From Rhodocyclaceae bacterium (GTDB taxonomy: Bacteria; Pseudomonadota; Gammaproteobacteria; Burkholderiales; CAIKXV01), in contig JADCHX010000013.1 in assembly GCA_020248265.1 (NCBI GenBank), positions 35,286 to 99,285 on the forward strand: DNA of 64,000 nt, written 5' to 3'. The position numbers and the translations under genes are program-made. Below are positions 56,424-64,000 of this stretch, in pieces; position 1 is the stretch's first letter; every line of letters begins with the position of its first letter. The notes under the pieces are model-generated. The model saw nothing but the letters and a program-made list of their open reading frames with translations, was not told where the DNA came from and did not search any database.

Positions 56424-57247
56424 CTCCCGGCGAGCGCGCCGAAGCCCGAATCGCGGAACTTGGCATCACCGACCCACGCGATATCGACGTCGACGCGATC
56501 GCCTATGACGCGCGCATGCTTGTGGAGTACGAGGCGCTGGAGGGATGCGAGGCCATGCTGGTCGGTGCCGGCGACCGTGCGATCGCGACCGTACGGCCCT
56601 CGAACATCCGAGGTCGCGAGCGATTCTCCGTGGGTCACGAGCTCGGGCACTGGGAGATGCACCGCGGCAAGTCGTTCGCCTGCCGCGCTGACGACCCTGA
56701 CCGCAACCTCGTCTCCGACAGGCCGCGCGAGCGCGAGGCCGACGAGTACTCAGCGCATCTGCTCATGCCGACCGTCTTCTTCGCACCCGCCGTCAAGAGT
56801 CTGGGAAGGCCGGGATTCAAGGAGCTCGACGCATTGTCGGCCGAGTACGAGACGAGCCTGCTCGCGACGGTGATCCGCCTGGCCAACATCGACACGCTGC
56901 CGGTGATCGTCGCCTGCTACTCGGCGCAGGGGCTGAAATGGAGCAAACGCGCCAAGCACGTGCCGGCTCGCTGGTGGCTGCGCAGCCAGCTGGACGAAGA
57001 CTCGTTCGCCCACGGCCTCCTAACCGCCGGAACACGCATCGCATCGGCCCGCAAGCAGCCGGGCGAGGTGTGGTTCGAGAACGACGACGCCGAGAACTAT
57101 GAAGTCATCGAGGATTGCATTCCTGGCAAGGTAGGAGAGGTGCTGGTGCTGCTGTACCTGTCGTCCTCGATGCTGGATGCGCGCTTCGATCCGAACGTCG
57201 GTGCGCGCCGCTACAACGAGAGTGGCTCGTACGTGAAGCGACGCTAG
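56420..57247 (+). CDS. ImmA/IrrE-family metallopeptidase
   Basis: 275 aa. The zinc site is SVGHELGHWEMH (H-E-x-x-H at residues 73-77) with the third ligand in REREADEYSAHLLMP (Glu106 region), the usual ImmA/IrrE layout. The C-terminal 150 residues are an extra domain of unknown type. Relatives cleave repressors of mobile elements (ImmA) or DdrO in Deinococcus (IrrE) after stress signals. Here the natural candidate substrates are products of the two coupled genes upstream. Third gene of the trio. Confidence 0.88.
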   Translation: MTPGERAEARIAELGITDPRDIDVDAIAYDARMLVEYEALEGCEAMLVGAGDRAIATVRPSNIRGRERFSVGHELGHWEMHRGKSFACRADDPDRNLVSDRPREREADEYSAHLLMPTVFFAPAVKSLGRPGFKELDALSAEYETSLLATVIRLANIDTLPVIVACYSAQGLKWSKRAKHVPARWWLRSQLDEDSFAHGLLTAGTRIASARKQPGEVWFENDDAENYEVIEDCIPGKVGEVLVLLYLSSSMLDARFDPNVGARRYNESGSYVKRR

Positions 57248-57661
57248 CGGGTAAGTGACGATGAACCAGAGCAATCGACCGCAGGTCTGCGATCGTGGCG
57301 CTCTGCGACCGGCAGCAACGAAGCGCGGCAAGCGCTGCATTTCAAGTACTGACGCTGTTGTTGGGTGAGCGGCTGCAGTCTGCGCCAGAGCCGTCATTAG
57401 ACCGGCAGTATCGAACGGCCGATCCCGCTGCTTAGGGGGCACTCGGAACGCGACCTTGAATGGCTGCGCGAGGTCGAAACTAGTCTCGAGTGGTGGCTGT
57501 CGATTCCTCAAGAGGTCGTTGAGTCCCCCAACCCTTGCGACTGCAGCGATTCCTGCGACTCAGAGCCAAGCATCTGCAGTCGAGCGGTCGCAGGAGTCGC
57601 AGCAGTCGCAAGGCCCCCAGGGCTGGGGCAGTGATCGTCACCTGGGGTCCCGTTGCAGGGG
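57248..57661. other. 414-base non-coding stretch between ImmA-like and primase genes
   Basis: No convincing gene on either strand. The notable feature is the inverted repeat at 57536-57610. The stretch separates two convergent genes, so a two-way terminator or a replication origin for the primase would both fit. Confidence 0.5.
57536..57610. repeat. long inverted repeat with iteron-like TGCGACT units
   Basis: The left arm is 57536-57559 and the right arm 57587-57610, 24 bases each with two mismatches, around a 27-base loop. The heptamer TGCGACT or close variants occurs twice in the left arm and three times, inverted, in the right arm. It lies 52 bases beyond the primase stop. P4-like elements keep an origin near the primase gene, so it is a candidate origin, or a terminator. 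Confidence 0.55.
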
Positions 57662-60160
57662 TCACTCGCCGATAAGCATCGGGTTGACTTCCACGAACCT
57701 CCTTCGGCCGTCCTCGACTAGCCGCGCACGCCGGCGTTCGGCGAGTGTCACCAGCGCGGTCCTCATGTCTTTCGCGTCCCGGACGGGTGATGGCCCGCAT
57801 CGGTAGACACGGTTCGTGACAATTCGATTGCTGCCCGTGCGCCGCGCCTCGGCGATCAGCCAGTTGTCGAGCCCGATGGCTGCGGCGAGTTCGGTCGAGG
57901 TGTCGAGTGCGGACAGCATGCGCCGCGCTTCGCGCAGGTGCGAGCTGATGACAGCTTCGGCGGCGTCGACGCTATCCGCGTCGATCACTCCGGCGGGCCC
58001 GTGGGCCAGCACATGGAACAGTGCCGCCAGGCGCGTGATGTTCTCCGCGGCCTTGGCCGCAACGTCGCGGATGTCGGCCAGCTCCCCGCCCGACGCCAGC
58101 GCGCGCTCGATGCGGTCGTGCGCCTGCACCCACGCCGCGTGTGCCTTGAGGGACAGCGCCAGTTCCGCCGGCTGCAGCCCGCCGTCGGCGTGGGTTGAGA
58201 GCGGGACTTCCAGCAGCTCGCGGATACGCGCCTCGAACCGCTCTACCGCCGGCATCGTCGCCGGTGCGGGCCGATAGCCGCGCGTGCCCTGCGTGCTCGC
58301 CGGCCACGCGATCAGGAACCGCGCGATGAAGCCGCTGCCACGGGGCAGCGTACCCGCGCGTTCGAGAAAGCCGCGCAGCGCCTCGGGCTGCACCATCAGC
58401 CCGAAGGTAAGCCGACGGTCGCGCAGCCGAAATGACGGTTTGCTGCGGCGGTCGACCGCGATCTCGCCGCCGTCCCACAGCACGTTGAGCAGCGCGAGGT
58501 TGCGCATGATCGTCTCGTAGCCCATGCCGTGGGCGCCGAAGACGGCGCCGGCCTCGGCCGACATCACCGCGCCGCTGGGCCAGCCGCTGGCCAGGGCGTG
58601 CGAGAGCGCTTCGGGGGTGGCGTCGGCGTACAGCAGCCGGGGCACCGGCGCAGCCTGTGGCGTGTCGGCTGCGAGTTCGTTCAGGGCGGCCTCGTCCTCG
58701 GCGGTGTCCTGCCCATCGCGCCGCTTGCGGCGGATGGCTTCGAGCAGGCCGTCGCGCTTGGCTTGCAGCACGGCGGTAGCCGAGGCGTGCGCTGCCTGTT
58801 CCGGGGCGGCGGCCCGGGTGCGGTCGCGCTCCCACTCGCGCAGGGCCGCGCCCAGGATGCGGTCGCAGGTGGTCTTGCGCTCGCCGGACTCGGCCACCGC
58901 TAATACATATAGCGACACCGGGCCGACCAGCTGCGCGTCGCGCCGCACGTTGACCAGTCCCTGCGCGGCCACCGACAGTGTGGACAGGGCTGAGCACGCC
59001 ACCAGCGCGGCCGGCGCCTGGACGAAGGCCTGTACCTCAAGGACGGCTTCGCGCAGCAAGGGCGGCAGCGCGTGCACCGGATAGGGCAAGGGATCGAGCG
59101 GCGTGGTGAGCGGTTCGGGCTCGGGCCAGTCGTCAGGCGACGAGGGTGCAGCATTTTTCGGAGCGATGATCTCGTCGGGTGCGGGGGGTGCAGCATTGGC
59201 GAGGGATGTCAGCACTGCGGACACCCCGGCGAGCCGGTGCAGGTCGTTGAAGTCGGTCGCGTCCGGTGGGCGGGCGTCGCCGAAATCGGGCACGGCCAGC
59301 CGGCCGGCGACGGCCCGCGCGGCGGTACGGGCATGGGTGAGCCCCGGGTTGCTGGCGGTGTGGTGGTCGTCGTCGGCGCAGACGATGATCGGCGCGCTGC
59401 GCCACCGGTCGCGCACGGCGCAGGCCAGGGGTTCGAGGTTGCCGGCGTTGAAGGCGACGGCCACCGGCTGGTCGGTGGCGTGGTGCAGGCTTGCAGCGGT
59501 GGCGAAGCCTTCGGCGATGAGGATGGGCGACTGGGTGTCCCCGGGTTCGGGTGGCGGGCCGACCCAGCACCCCAGCCCCTGGACCCGACCGCCGCGCAGG
59601 AACTGTTTGCTGCCGTCGGTGCCGATGAACTGCAGGCTGTGCAGCTCGTCGGCCAGGTCGCGCACCGGCACGAGCAGTACACCTCGCCAGACCCGCAGCC
59701 CGAACGGCTGCACACCCTTGCGGGCGAGGTAAGGGTAGTCGGCCAGTGCTGGTGCGGCGGCGGCCCACAAACGGGCTGCGGTTGCGCGGGCGGCGGCGTT
59801 GCGGTCTGCAGTCTCGCGGTCTCGTTCGGCCTGAGCCGCCCGGTTGCGCTCGTGCAGAGTCTGGCGTTCCACGTCAGTGAGCGCTCGCGAAAGCTCGCAT
59901 CGCCAGGTCTGCCAGCCGAGCCCGTCGCGCCAGTTTTCCAGTCCGCCAGCGGGGATGCCGTCCAGGTGCAGCAGATAGGCCGCATCGCCCCGGCCGTTCC
60001 GGCCGGCGGCATGGCAGCGGTGCAGTCGACCGTCGGCGAGGAGGGGCTCGGGCGGCACGATGTCGCGGGCGCGCAGTGCGGCGCGGAACTGGTCGAGCAC
60101 CCGGGCGACATCGGGCACCGATGGGGGCAGGCCGCGCTGCGGCGGCAGTGGCGTGAACAT
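57662..60160 (-). CDS. P4-like primase/helicase: Toprim domain plus DUF3987 helicase-like domain
   Basis: 832 aa. An N-terminal segment with DYPYLARKGVQPFGLRVW and the Toprim domain (SPILIAEGFATAASLHHA near 215, IIVCADDDHHTASNPG near 260) marks a primase of mobile elements. From about 360 the DUF3987 domain follows, with SLYVLAVAESGERKTTCDRIL as a modified Walker A and GAVMSAEAGAVFGAHGMG downstream. It would prime and unwind the island or a related episomal form. Codon use is Ala/Arg-rich like the host. It is leftward, 10 bases after the AlpA-like gene. Confidence 0.88.
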   Translation of the reverse strand: MFTPLPPQRGLPPSVPDVARVLDQFRAALRARDIVPPEPLLADGRLHRCHAAGRNGRGDAAYLLHLDGIPAGGLENWRDGLGWQTWRCELSRALTDVERQTLHERNRAAQAERDRETADRNAAARATAARLWAAAAPALADYPYLARKGVQPFGLRVWRGVLLVPVRDLADELHSLQFIGTDGSKQFLRGGRVQGLGCWVGPPPEPGDTQSPILIAEGFATAASLHHATDQPVAVAFNAGNLEPLACAVRDRWRSAPIIVCADDDHHTASNPGLTHARTAARAVAGRLAVPDFGDARPPDATDFNDLHRLAGVSAVLTSLANAAPPAPDEIIAPKNAAPSSPDDWPEPEPLTTPLDPLPYPVHALPPLLREAVLEVQAFVQAPAALVACSALSTLSVAAQGLVNVRRDAQLVGPVSLYVLAVAESGERKTTCDRILGAALREWERDRTRAAAPEQAAHASATAVLQAKRDGLLEAIRRKRRDGQDTAEDEAALNELAADTPQAAPVPRLLYADATPEALSHALASGWPSGAVMSAEAGAVFGAHGMGYETIMRNLALLNVLWDGGEIAVDRRSKPSFRLRDRRLTFGLMVQPEALRGFLERAGTLPRGSGFIARFLIAWPASTQGTRGYRPAPATMPAVERFEARIRELLEVPLSTHADGGLQPAELALSLKAHAAWVQAHDRIERALASGGELADIRDVAAKAAENITRLAALFHVLAHGPAGVIDADSVDAAEAVISSHLREARRMLSALDTSTELAAAIGLDNWLIAEARRTGSNRIVTNRVYRCGPSPVRDAKDMRTALVTLAERRRARLVEDGRRRFVEVNPMLIGE

Positions 60161-60170
60161 GGCGCCCCCC

Positions 60171-60395
60171 TCAGCGGCTGGGGGCCGTGCCGGGCCGCGC
60201 GACCCGGGTTCGCGCGGTGATCCAGGCGGTGACGTCGGATTCCAGCCAGCCCACGGCGCGTGCGCCGAGCGACACTGGCCGCGGAAACAGGCCGTCCTGG
60301 ATGTACTGGTATAGCGTGCTGCGCGACAGCCCGGTGCGCGCTTCGACCTGCGGCCGACGAAGGATGACGGGGCTGCTCGGTGTTGCGTGTTTCAT
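60171..60395 (-). CDS. AlpA-family excisionase/transcriptional regulator
   Basis: 74 aa from the ATG at 60395 (MKHATPSSPVILRRPQVEART), with GGGAGT 10 bases upstream. A MerR-like helix-turn-helix is seen in RPQVEARTGLSRSTLYQYIQDGLFPRPVSLGARAVGWLESDVTAWI (read in parts), the AlpA pattern of P4-like islands, where it controls integrase and excision. It is directly upstream of, and cotranscribed with, the primase gene. Confidence 0.9.
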   Translation of the reverse strand: MKHATPSSPVILRRPQVEARTGLSRSTLYQYIQDGLFPRPVSLGARAVGWLESDVTAWITARTRVARPGTAPSR

Positions 60396-61391
60396 GGTCG
60401 TGTACTCCCGTAGTCGAGGGAGGCCCGCCGGGACGGTCATCGTCGCGGAGAGGTGGGCCTATTCAGGCATACGGATTTCCGCGCCGAAGTGTCGGGGTAC
60501 CCTGCAAATATTTTCGGCAGACGATCGCAGCAGGCGGCGCGCGCCGGTCGCTGGCGGAAGCCACGAGTCACGGCGGCGGCGGTGTCCGCACTGCGGATGC
60601 GCGCGGTCGGCGAGGGCGGTAGCCTCTGCAGCAATTCCCGTTGGCTGAGTCAGCCCGCTTGATGCCCGTCACGCATTGCCCGCCCGCAGTTCGGGCACCT
60701 GAGCCGGCAAGTCTCCCGAGAGCCGGCTGCCGCAAGGCAGGAGAATGCGTCGACCCCTGCGCCAGCCGCCGAGCCCATCGGCCGGCTGCGGCAATCCTTC
60801 AGCGGCCAGCCGCTGCGCCAGCGATGCGCGCCGTCACTACGCGGCGCGCCGGTAGTGACGGCGCGTCCAGAACTGCGCCCAGCAAGCGATTGCGGGGTGC
60901 AGGCGCAAGTGACGGACCCAAGTGACGGGCTCCCTGCCGCAGCCGGTATCCCCGGCAATTTGTTCCCGATGACCCCGCCACAAGCGGGATTCGTCGTGCA
61001 GGCGCCCAACGGTCTGATCGACCTGGCGCAACCCCCCGAGCCCCGGGGCGCCGCTCACGCGGCAGGGGCTCGATCGGTGGACCGACTCGCCACAGCGAGC
61101 GTCACCGAGGCCAAGGCCGTGCCGGGCAGGCCAGGAAGGAGGAAGTCGGCACAACAGCGGGAGTGGTGTCCCGCGTCCGCAGTGGTTCCCGATTCGCTCA
61201 GGCGATCGGGACGGACAGAAACACTTACCTGAATGAACGACACCAACGAGGCTGCGGCGGCAGGCTGGCCGGGGCAGGGCTGACCGGCTATGGGATGCTT
61301 TCCGTGAGAATGACCGTTACCCTTCGGCGTTCGGCGGCACCATGCCTGCCGTCGACGCCGGATAGGCAGTTACCCAGGAAACGGACAACAC
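60396..61391. other. 996-base stretch without a convincing gene
   Basis: Only short overlapping frames of odd composition are found on both strands, none with a family signature plus a good start. It lies between the AlpA operon (leftward) and hsdM (rightward), so it must hold both promoters. One minus-strand frame near 60660-60720 spells CRLRCPNCGRAMRDGH but has no supporting second zinc half. I see no clear promoter consensus. Confidence 0.45.
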
Positions 61392-62846
61392 GTGTTCGAA
61401 CAGACCTTCAAGAACATCGACGACATCCTGCACAAGGATGCCGGTTGCACCAGCGAGCTTGACTACACCGAGCAGTCGTCCTGGTTGCTGTTCCTCAAGT
61501 ACCTCGACGCGCTGGAGGCTGACCGGGCCGCCGAAGCTGAGCTCGAAGGCCGGCGCTACGGCTACATCCTGGCCGAGGCCTATCGCTGGGAGCGCTGGGC
61601 CGCGCCGAAGAACGCCGAGGGCCGACTGGACCACAACGCCGCCGTCACCGGTGACGACCTGCGTGACTTCGTGGATGGTCAGCTCTTCCCGTACCTCGCC
61701 GGCTTCAAGCAGCGGGCCAGCGGCCCCAACACCATCGAATACAAGATCGGCGAGGTGTTCGGCGAGATCAAGAACAAGATCCAGAGCGGCTACAACCTGC
61801 GCGATGTAATCGATCTGGTGGACGAGCTGCGCTTTCGCTCGCAGACCGAGAAGCATGAGCTCTCGCACCTGTACGAAGCCAAGATCAAGAACATGGGCAA
61901 TGCCGGGCGCAACGGCGGCGAGTACTACACGCCGCGCCCGCTGATCCGCGCCATGATCCGCGTGCTGGACCCGAAGATCGGCGAGCGCATCTACGACGCC
62001 GCCTGCGGCTCGGCCGGCTTCCTGTGCGAGGCCTTCGAGTACCTGAGCCAGAAGGCCGCCACCACCGACGACCTGGCCACGCTGCAGACGCGCACCTTCT
62101 ATGGCAAGGAGAAGAAGAGCCTGGCCTACGTGATCGGCGTGATGAACATGATCCTGCACGGGATCGAGGCGCCGAACATCGTCCACACCAACACGCTGGG
62201 CGAAAATCTCAACGACATCCAGGACCGCGACCGCTACGAGGTGATTCTCGCCAACCCGCCCTTCGGCGGCAAGGAACGCAAGGAGGTACAGCAGAACTTC
62301 CCGATCAAGACTGGCGAGACGGCGTTCCTCTTCCTGCAGCACTTCATCAAGGCGTTGAAGGCTGGCGGGCGTGCGGCGATCGTCATCAAGAACACCTTCC
62401 TGAGCAACACTGACAACGCGAGCACCTCCTTGCGCAAGCTGCTGCTGGAGAGCTGCAACCTGCACACGGTGCTGGATTGCCCAGGCGGCACCTTCCAGGG
62501 CGCAGGCGTGAAGACCGTGGTGCTGTTCTTCGAGAAGGGCGCGCCCACGCGCCGTGTGTGGTTCTACCAGCTCGACCCCGGCCGCAGCCTTGGCAAGACC
62601 AACCCGCTGAACGACGACGATCTGGCGGACTTCATCTCCCGGCAAAAGACCTTTGCGGACTCGAAGCAGAGCTGGTCGGTGGACGTGAGCGGCATCGACA
62701 TCGCCACCTGGGATCTGTCGGTGAAGAACCCCAACGGCGGCGGCGTGGTGGTGATGCGCACGGCGCAGGAAGTCCTCGACGAAATCGAGGCGTTGGATGC
62801 GGAGGCGGCAGAGGTGTTGAAGGGGATACGGGGGTTGGTGGCGTGA
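61392..62846 (+). CDS. hsdM: type I restriction-modification system methyltransferase subunit
   Basis: 484 aa from a GTG at 61392 preceded by AGGAAA. The N-terminal helical HsdM domain (MFEQTFKNIDDILHKDAG) is followed by the N6-adenine methylase: GEYYTPRPLIRAMIRVLDP, YDAACGSAGFLCEAF (SAM motif I) and VILANPPFGGKERKE (motif IV NPPF). It methylates adenines in the asymmetric site chosen by HsdS. The stop overlaps the hsdS start (GTGA at 62843). hsdR is not in the window. Confidence 0.96.
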   Translation: MFEQTFKNIDDILHKDAGCTSELDYTEQSSWLLFLKYLDALEADRAAEAELEGRRYGYILAEAYRWERWAAPKNAEGRLDHNAAVTGDDLRDFVDGQLFPYLAGFKQRASGPNTIEYKIGEVFGEIKNKIQSGYNLRDVIDLVDELRFRSQTEKHELSHLYEAKIKNMGNAGRNGGEYYTPRPLIRAMIRVLDPKIGERIYDAACGSAGFLCEAFEYLSQKAATTDDLATLQTRTFYGKEKKSLAYVIGVMNMILHGIEAPNIVHTNTLGENLNDIQDRDRYEVILANPPFGGKERKEVQQNFPIKTGETAFLFLQHFIKALKAGGRAAIVIKNTFLSNTDNASTSLRKLLLESCNLHTVLDCPGGTFQGAGVKTVVLFFEKGAPTRRVWFYQLDPGRSLGKTNPLNDDDLADFISRQKTFADSKQSWSVDVSGIDIATWDLSVKNPNGGGVVVMRTAQEVLDEIEALDAEAAEVLKGIRGLVA

Positions 62847-63871
62847 GCGAAGGCTGGGACGTTCGTCCGCTTGGGGAGCTATGCACGATCAAGCCGCCCA
62901 AGGCCGAGGCGAGATCCAAATTGCGCGATGTCGATCCGGTGTCCTTTGTGCCGATGGAGGACTTGGGCGTCGGAGCTAAATCGCTTATTCCCTCTCGCAC
63001 TAGATCACTTGGTGAGGTCAGCGGGAGCTACACCTATTTCGCCGATGGCGACGTCCTGCTCGCGAAGATCACCCCGTGCTTCGAAAACGGGAAACTTGGT
63101 GTAGCTCGCGGCCTCGTGAACGGCATCGGCTTCGGTTCCAGCGAGTTCATTGTGTTGCGCCCGGGTCCGGAGCTCGAAGCCGAGTTTCTCTACTACTACC
63201 TCGCTCGCCCGAGTTTCCTCGAAGAAGGTGCTCGGTCGATGACGGGCGCTGTGGGGCACAAGCGCGTAGCTAAGGAGTTCATTGAGGCCTATCCGGTCCC
63301 GCTCCCTTCGCGTAGCGAACAGCGCCGCATCGTCGCCATCCTCGACGAAGCCTTCGAGGGCATTGCCACCGCCAAGGACCATGCCGAGAGGAATCTGCGG
63401 AATGCGGCGGAGGTTGTCGAAGTCTTGAAGGACGCCTGCTTTGGAGAGCTCCGGGCAGGTGGCGTAAGACAAGTGCGATTGGCGGAGGTGGCGCGTTTCC
63501 GGAACGGTGTCAACTACACCAAGGAGAGTCGCGGCCAAGAAGTGCTCGTCATTGGGGTAAAGGACTTTCAAAGCAAGTTTTGGGCGCCCTTGGATTCATT
63601 GGACCGGGTTACCTTGGATGGCCCTCTTCATGAGGCTGACCAACTCAACGAGGGTGATATCGTTTTTGTTCGCTCCAATGGCAATCCGGCGTTGATCGGG
63701 CGTTGCCTTCTCGTTGGGCCAGTTGGTGAGCAAACTACGCACTCGGGTTTCACTATCAAGATGCGTTTGATGGATAAGTGTATTCGCCCCGCGTACGTTT
63801 GCCACTTCTTGAAGTCGGGAAGGATACGTCGGCAACTGGTCGATGGCGGAAACGGTGCCGGGCGTGTCTGA
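62843..63871 (+). CDS. hsdS: type I restriction specificity subunit, probably 3'-truncated
   Basis: 342 aa from a GTG at 62843. The first target-recognition domain and helical spacer are complete (GWDVRPLGELCTIKPPKAEA to PLPSRSEQRRIVAILDEAFEGI, about residues 150-180, with the helix after it). The second target-recognition domain begins VRLAEVARFRNGVNYTKESRG but breaks off after RRQLVDGGNGAGRV, just where a conserved block continuing to the second spacer helix is expected. An insertion-like sequence follows at once. The protein is likely 60-100 residues short and may have altered or lost specificity. Confidence 0.8.
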   Translation: MSEGWDVRPLGELCTIKPPKAEARSKLRDVDPVSFVPMEDLGVGAKSLIPSRTRSLGEVSGSYTYFADGDVLLAKITPCFENGKLGVARGLVNGIGFGSSEFIVLRPGPELEAEFLYYYLARPSFLEEGARSMTGAVGHKRVAKEFIEAYPVPLPSRSEQRRIVAILDEAFEGIATAKDHAERNLRNAAEVVEVLKDACFGELRAGGVRQVRLAEVARFRNGVNYTKESRGQEVLVIGVKDFQSKFWAPLDSLDRVTLDGPLHEADQLNEGDIVFVRSNGNPALIGRCLLVGPVGEQTTHSGFTIKMRLMDKCIRPAYVCHFLKSGRIRRQLVDGGNGAGRV

Positions 63872-64000
63872 ATTTTTGTGTGTGAGGCTTTTGGGCGACT
63901 TTTCTGCCGAGCGGCGAACGCCGCTTGGCACGGAAAGTCGATCCCCGATTTTCACGCAACACTGCCGGTAAACCGATCCCCGTACGCGATGGCAAACTGA
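63866..64000. mobile_element. possible terminus of an insertion sequence
   Basis: After the break in hsdS the sequence becomes AT-richer and repetitive: a 7-base hairpin AGCGGCG-AA-CGCCGCT at 63910-63925 and two copies of CGATCCCCG (63939-63947 and 63974-63982), the type of multiple terminal repeat seen in IS21-like elements. No transposase is inside the window, so the call is tentative. Confidence 0.4.

Larger units (their letters stand above)
49790..64000. mobile_element. integrated genomic island (left end near mnmE; right end outside window)
   Basis: From the mnmE stop onward the genes are accessory: a P4-type integrase, an Ubl-conjugation cluster, a sigma/ImmA trio, a P4-like primase, AlpA, and type I restriction genes. 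Intergenic spacers are longer, strand switches are frequent, and several genes look less GC-rich than the core. No tRNA was found at the left junction, so the attachment site is presumably in or just after the mnmE 3' end. The right boundary is not reached, so no flanking repeat can be compared. Confidence 0.7.

Noticed and set aside
57248..57661. Possible CRISPR array from repeated GTCGCAG/TGCGACT units
   Set aside because: The units are short, closely spaced and arranged as one inverted repeat, not as spaced direct repeats.
60650..61009. Minus-strand frame with CRLRCPNCGRAMRDGH
   Set aside because: A single C-x2-C with no second pair, poor start and biased composition; not enough for a zinc-finger gene.

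Overview
The window is high-GC chromosomal DNA from a phototrophic betaproteobacterium, probably of the Burkholderiales. The evidence is a pucBAC light-harvesting-2 operon whose alpha subunit has an Ala/Pro-rich tail, several Bug/TctC-type solute receptors, and betaproteobacterial gene orders (tkt-gap-pgk-pyk-fba, ntrYX next to rsmB-fmt-def, rpmH-rnpA-yidD-yidC-mnmE facing dnaA-dnaN-gyrB).

Layout: (1) 1-14.7 kb is an accessory catabolic region. A leftward operon (TctC receptor, NDP-forming acyl-CoA synthetase, enoyl-CoA hydratase, TauD-like dioxygenase) diverges from a second TctC receptor gene. A TetR regulator then diverges from a rightward operon (thiolase-like protein, DUF35 partner, Ldh2-type dehydrogenase, tandem CoA-transferase, CMD protein, amidohydrolase, second dioxygenase). 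The two divergent promoters carry nearly the same operator over matching -35/-10 elements, so one regulator probably controls both arms. (2) 14.7-17.3 kb is the puc operon, with a TGT-N12-ACA (PpsR/CrtJ-type) site upstream, an intercistronic hairpin, and a 31-codon GTG-start membrane peptide after pucC. (3) 17.3-20.2 kb holds a small membrane protein, an SLC13-type permease and an MFS transporter. (4) 20.2-27.3 kb is a leftward glycolytic/Calvin-type operon. (5) 27.4-37.5 kb holds ntrX-ntrY, DUF4390, rsmB, fmt, def and, divergently, a LysM protein, dprA and a topoisomerase III. (6) 40-50 kb is the origin-proximal core, with perfect DnaA boxes on both sides of dnaA. (7) From about 49.8 kb to the right edge is an integrated island beginning with a P4-type integrase just after mnmE.

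The island is the most interesting part. Its core is a bacterial ubiquitin-like conjugation module, transcribed leftward: a 90-aa multiubiquitin-type Ubl, a DUF6791-ThiF (E1-like) protein and a DUF6527-like protein, all with overlapping genes. Divergent from it is a coupled trio of a sigma-factor-like protein, an unknown protein and an ImmA/IrrE-type metalloprotease. On the left flank are an uncharacterised zinc-binding-type protein and a protein joining a MOSC domain to an alkyltransferase-like DNA-binding domain. On the right are a P4-like primase/helicase with a long inverted repeat behind it, an AlpA regulator, and type I restriction genes hsdM and hsdS. hsdS stops early at what looks like the end of an insertion sequence. 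The combination suggests a defence island carrying a ubiquitin-like pathway.

All calls come from reading the sequence and recalling family features; no database search was possible.
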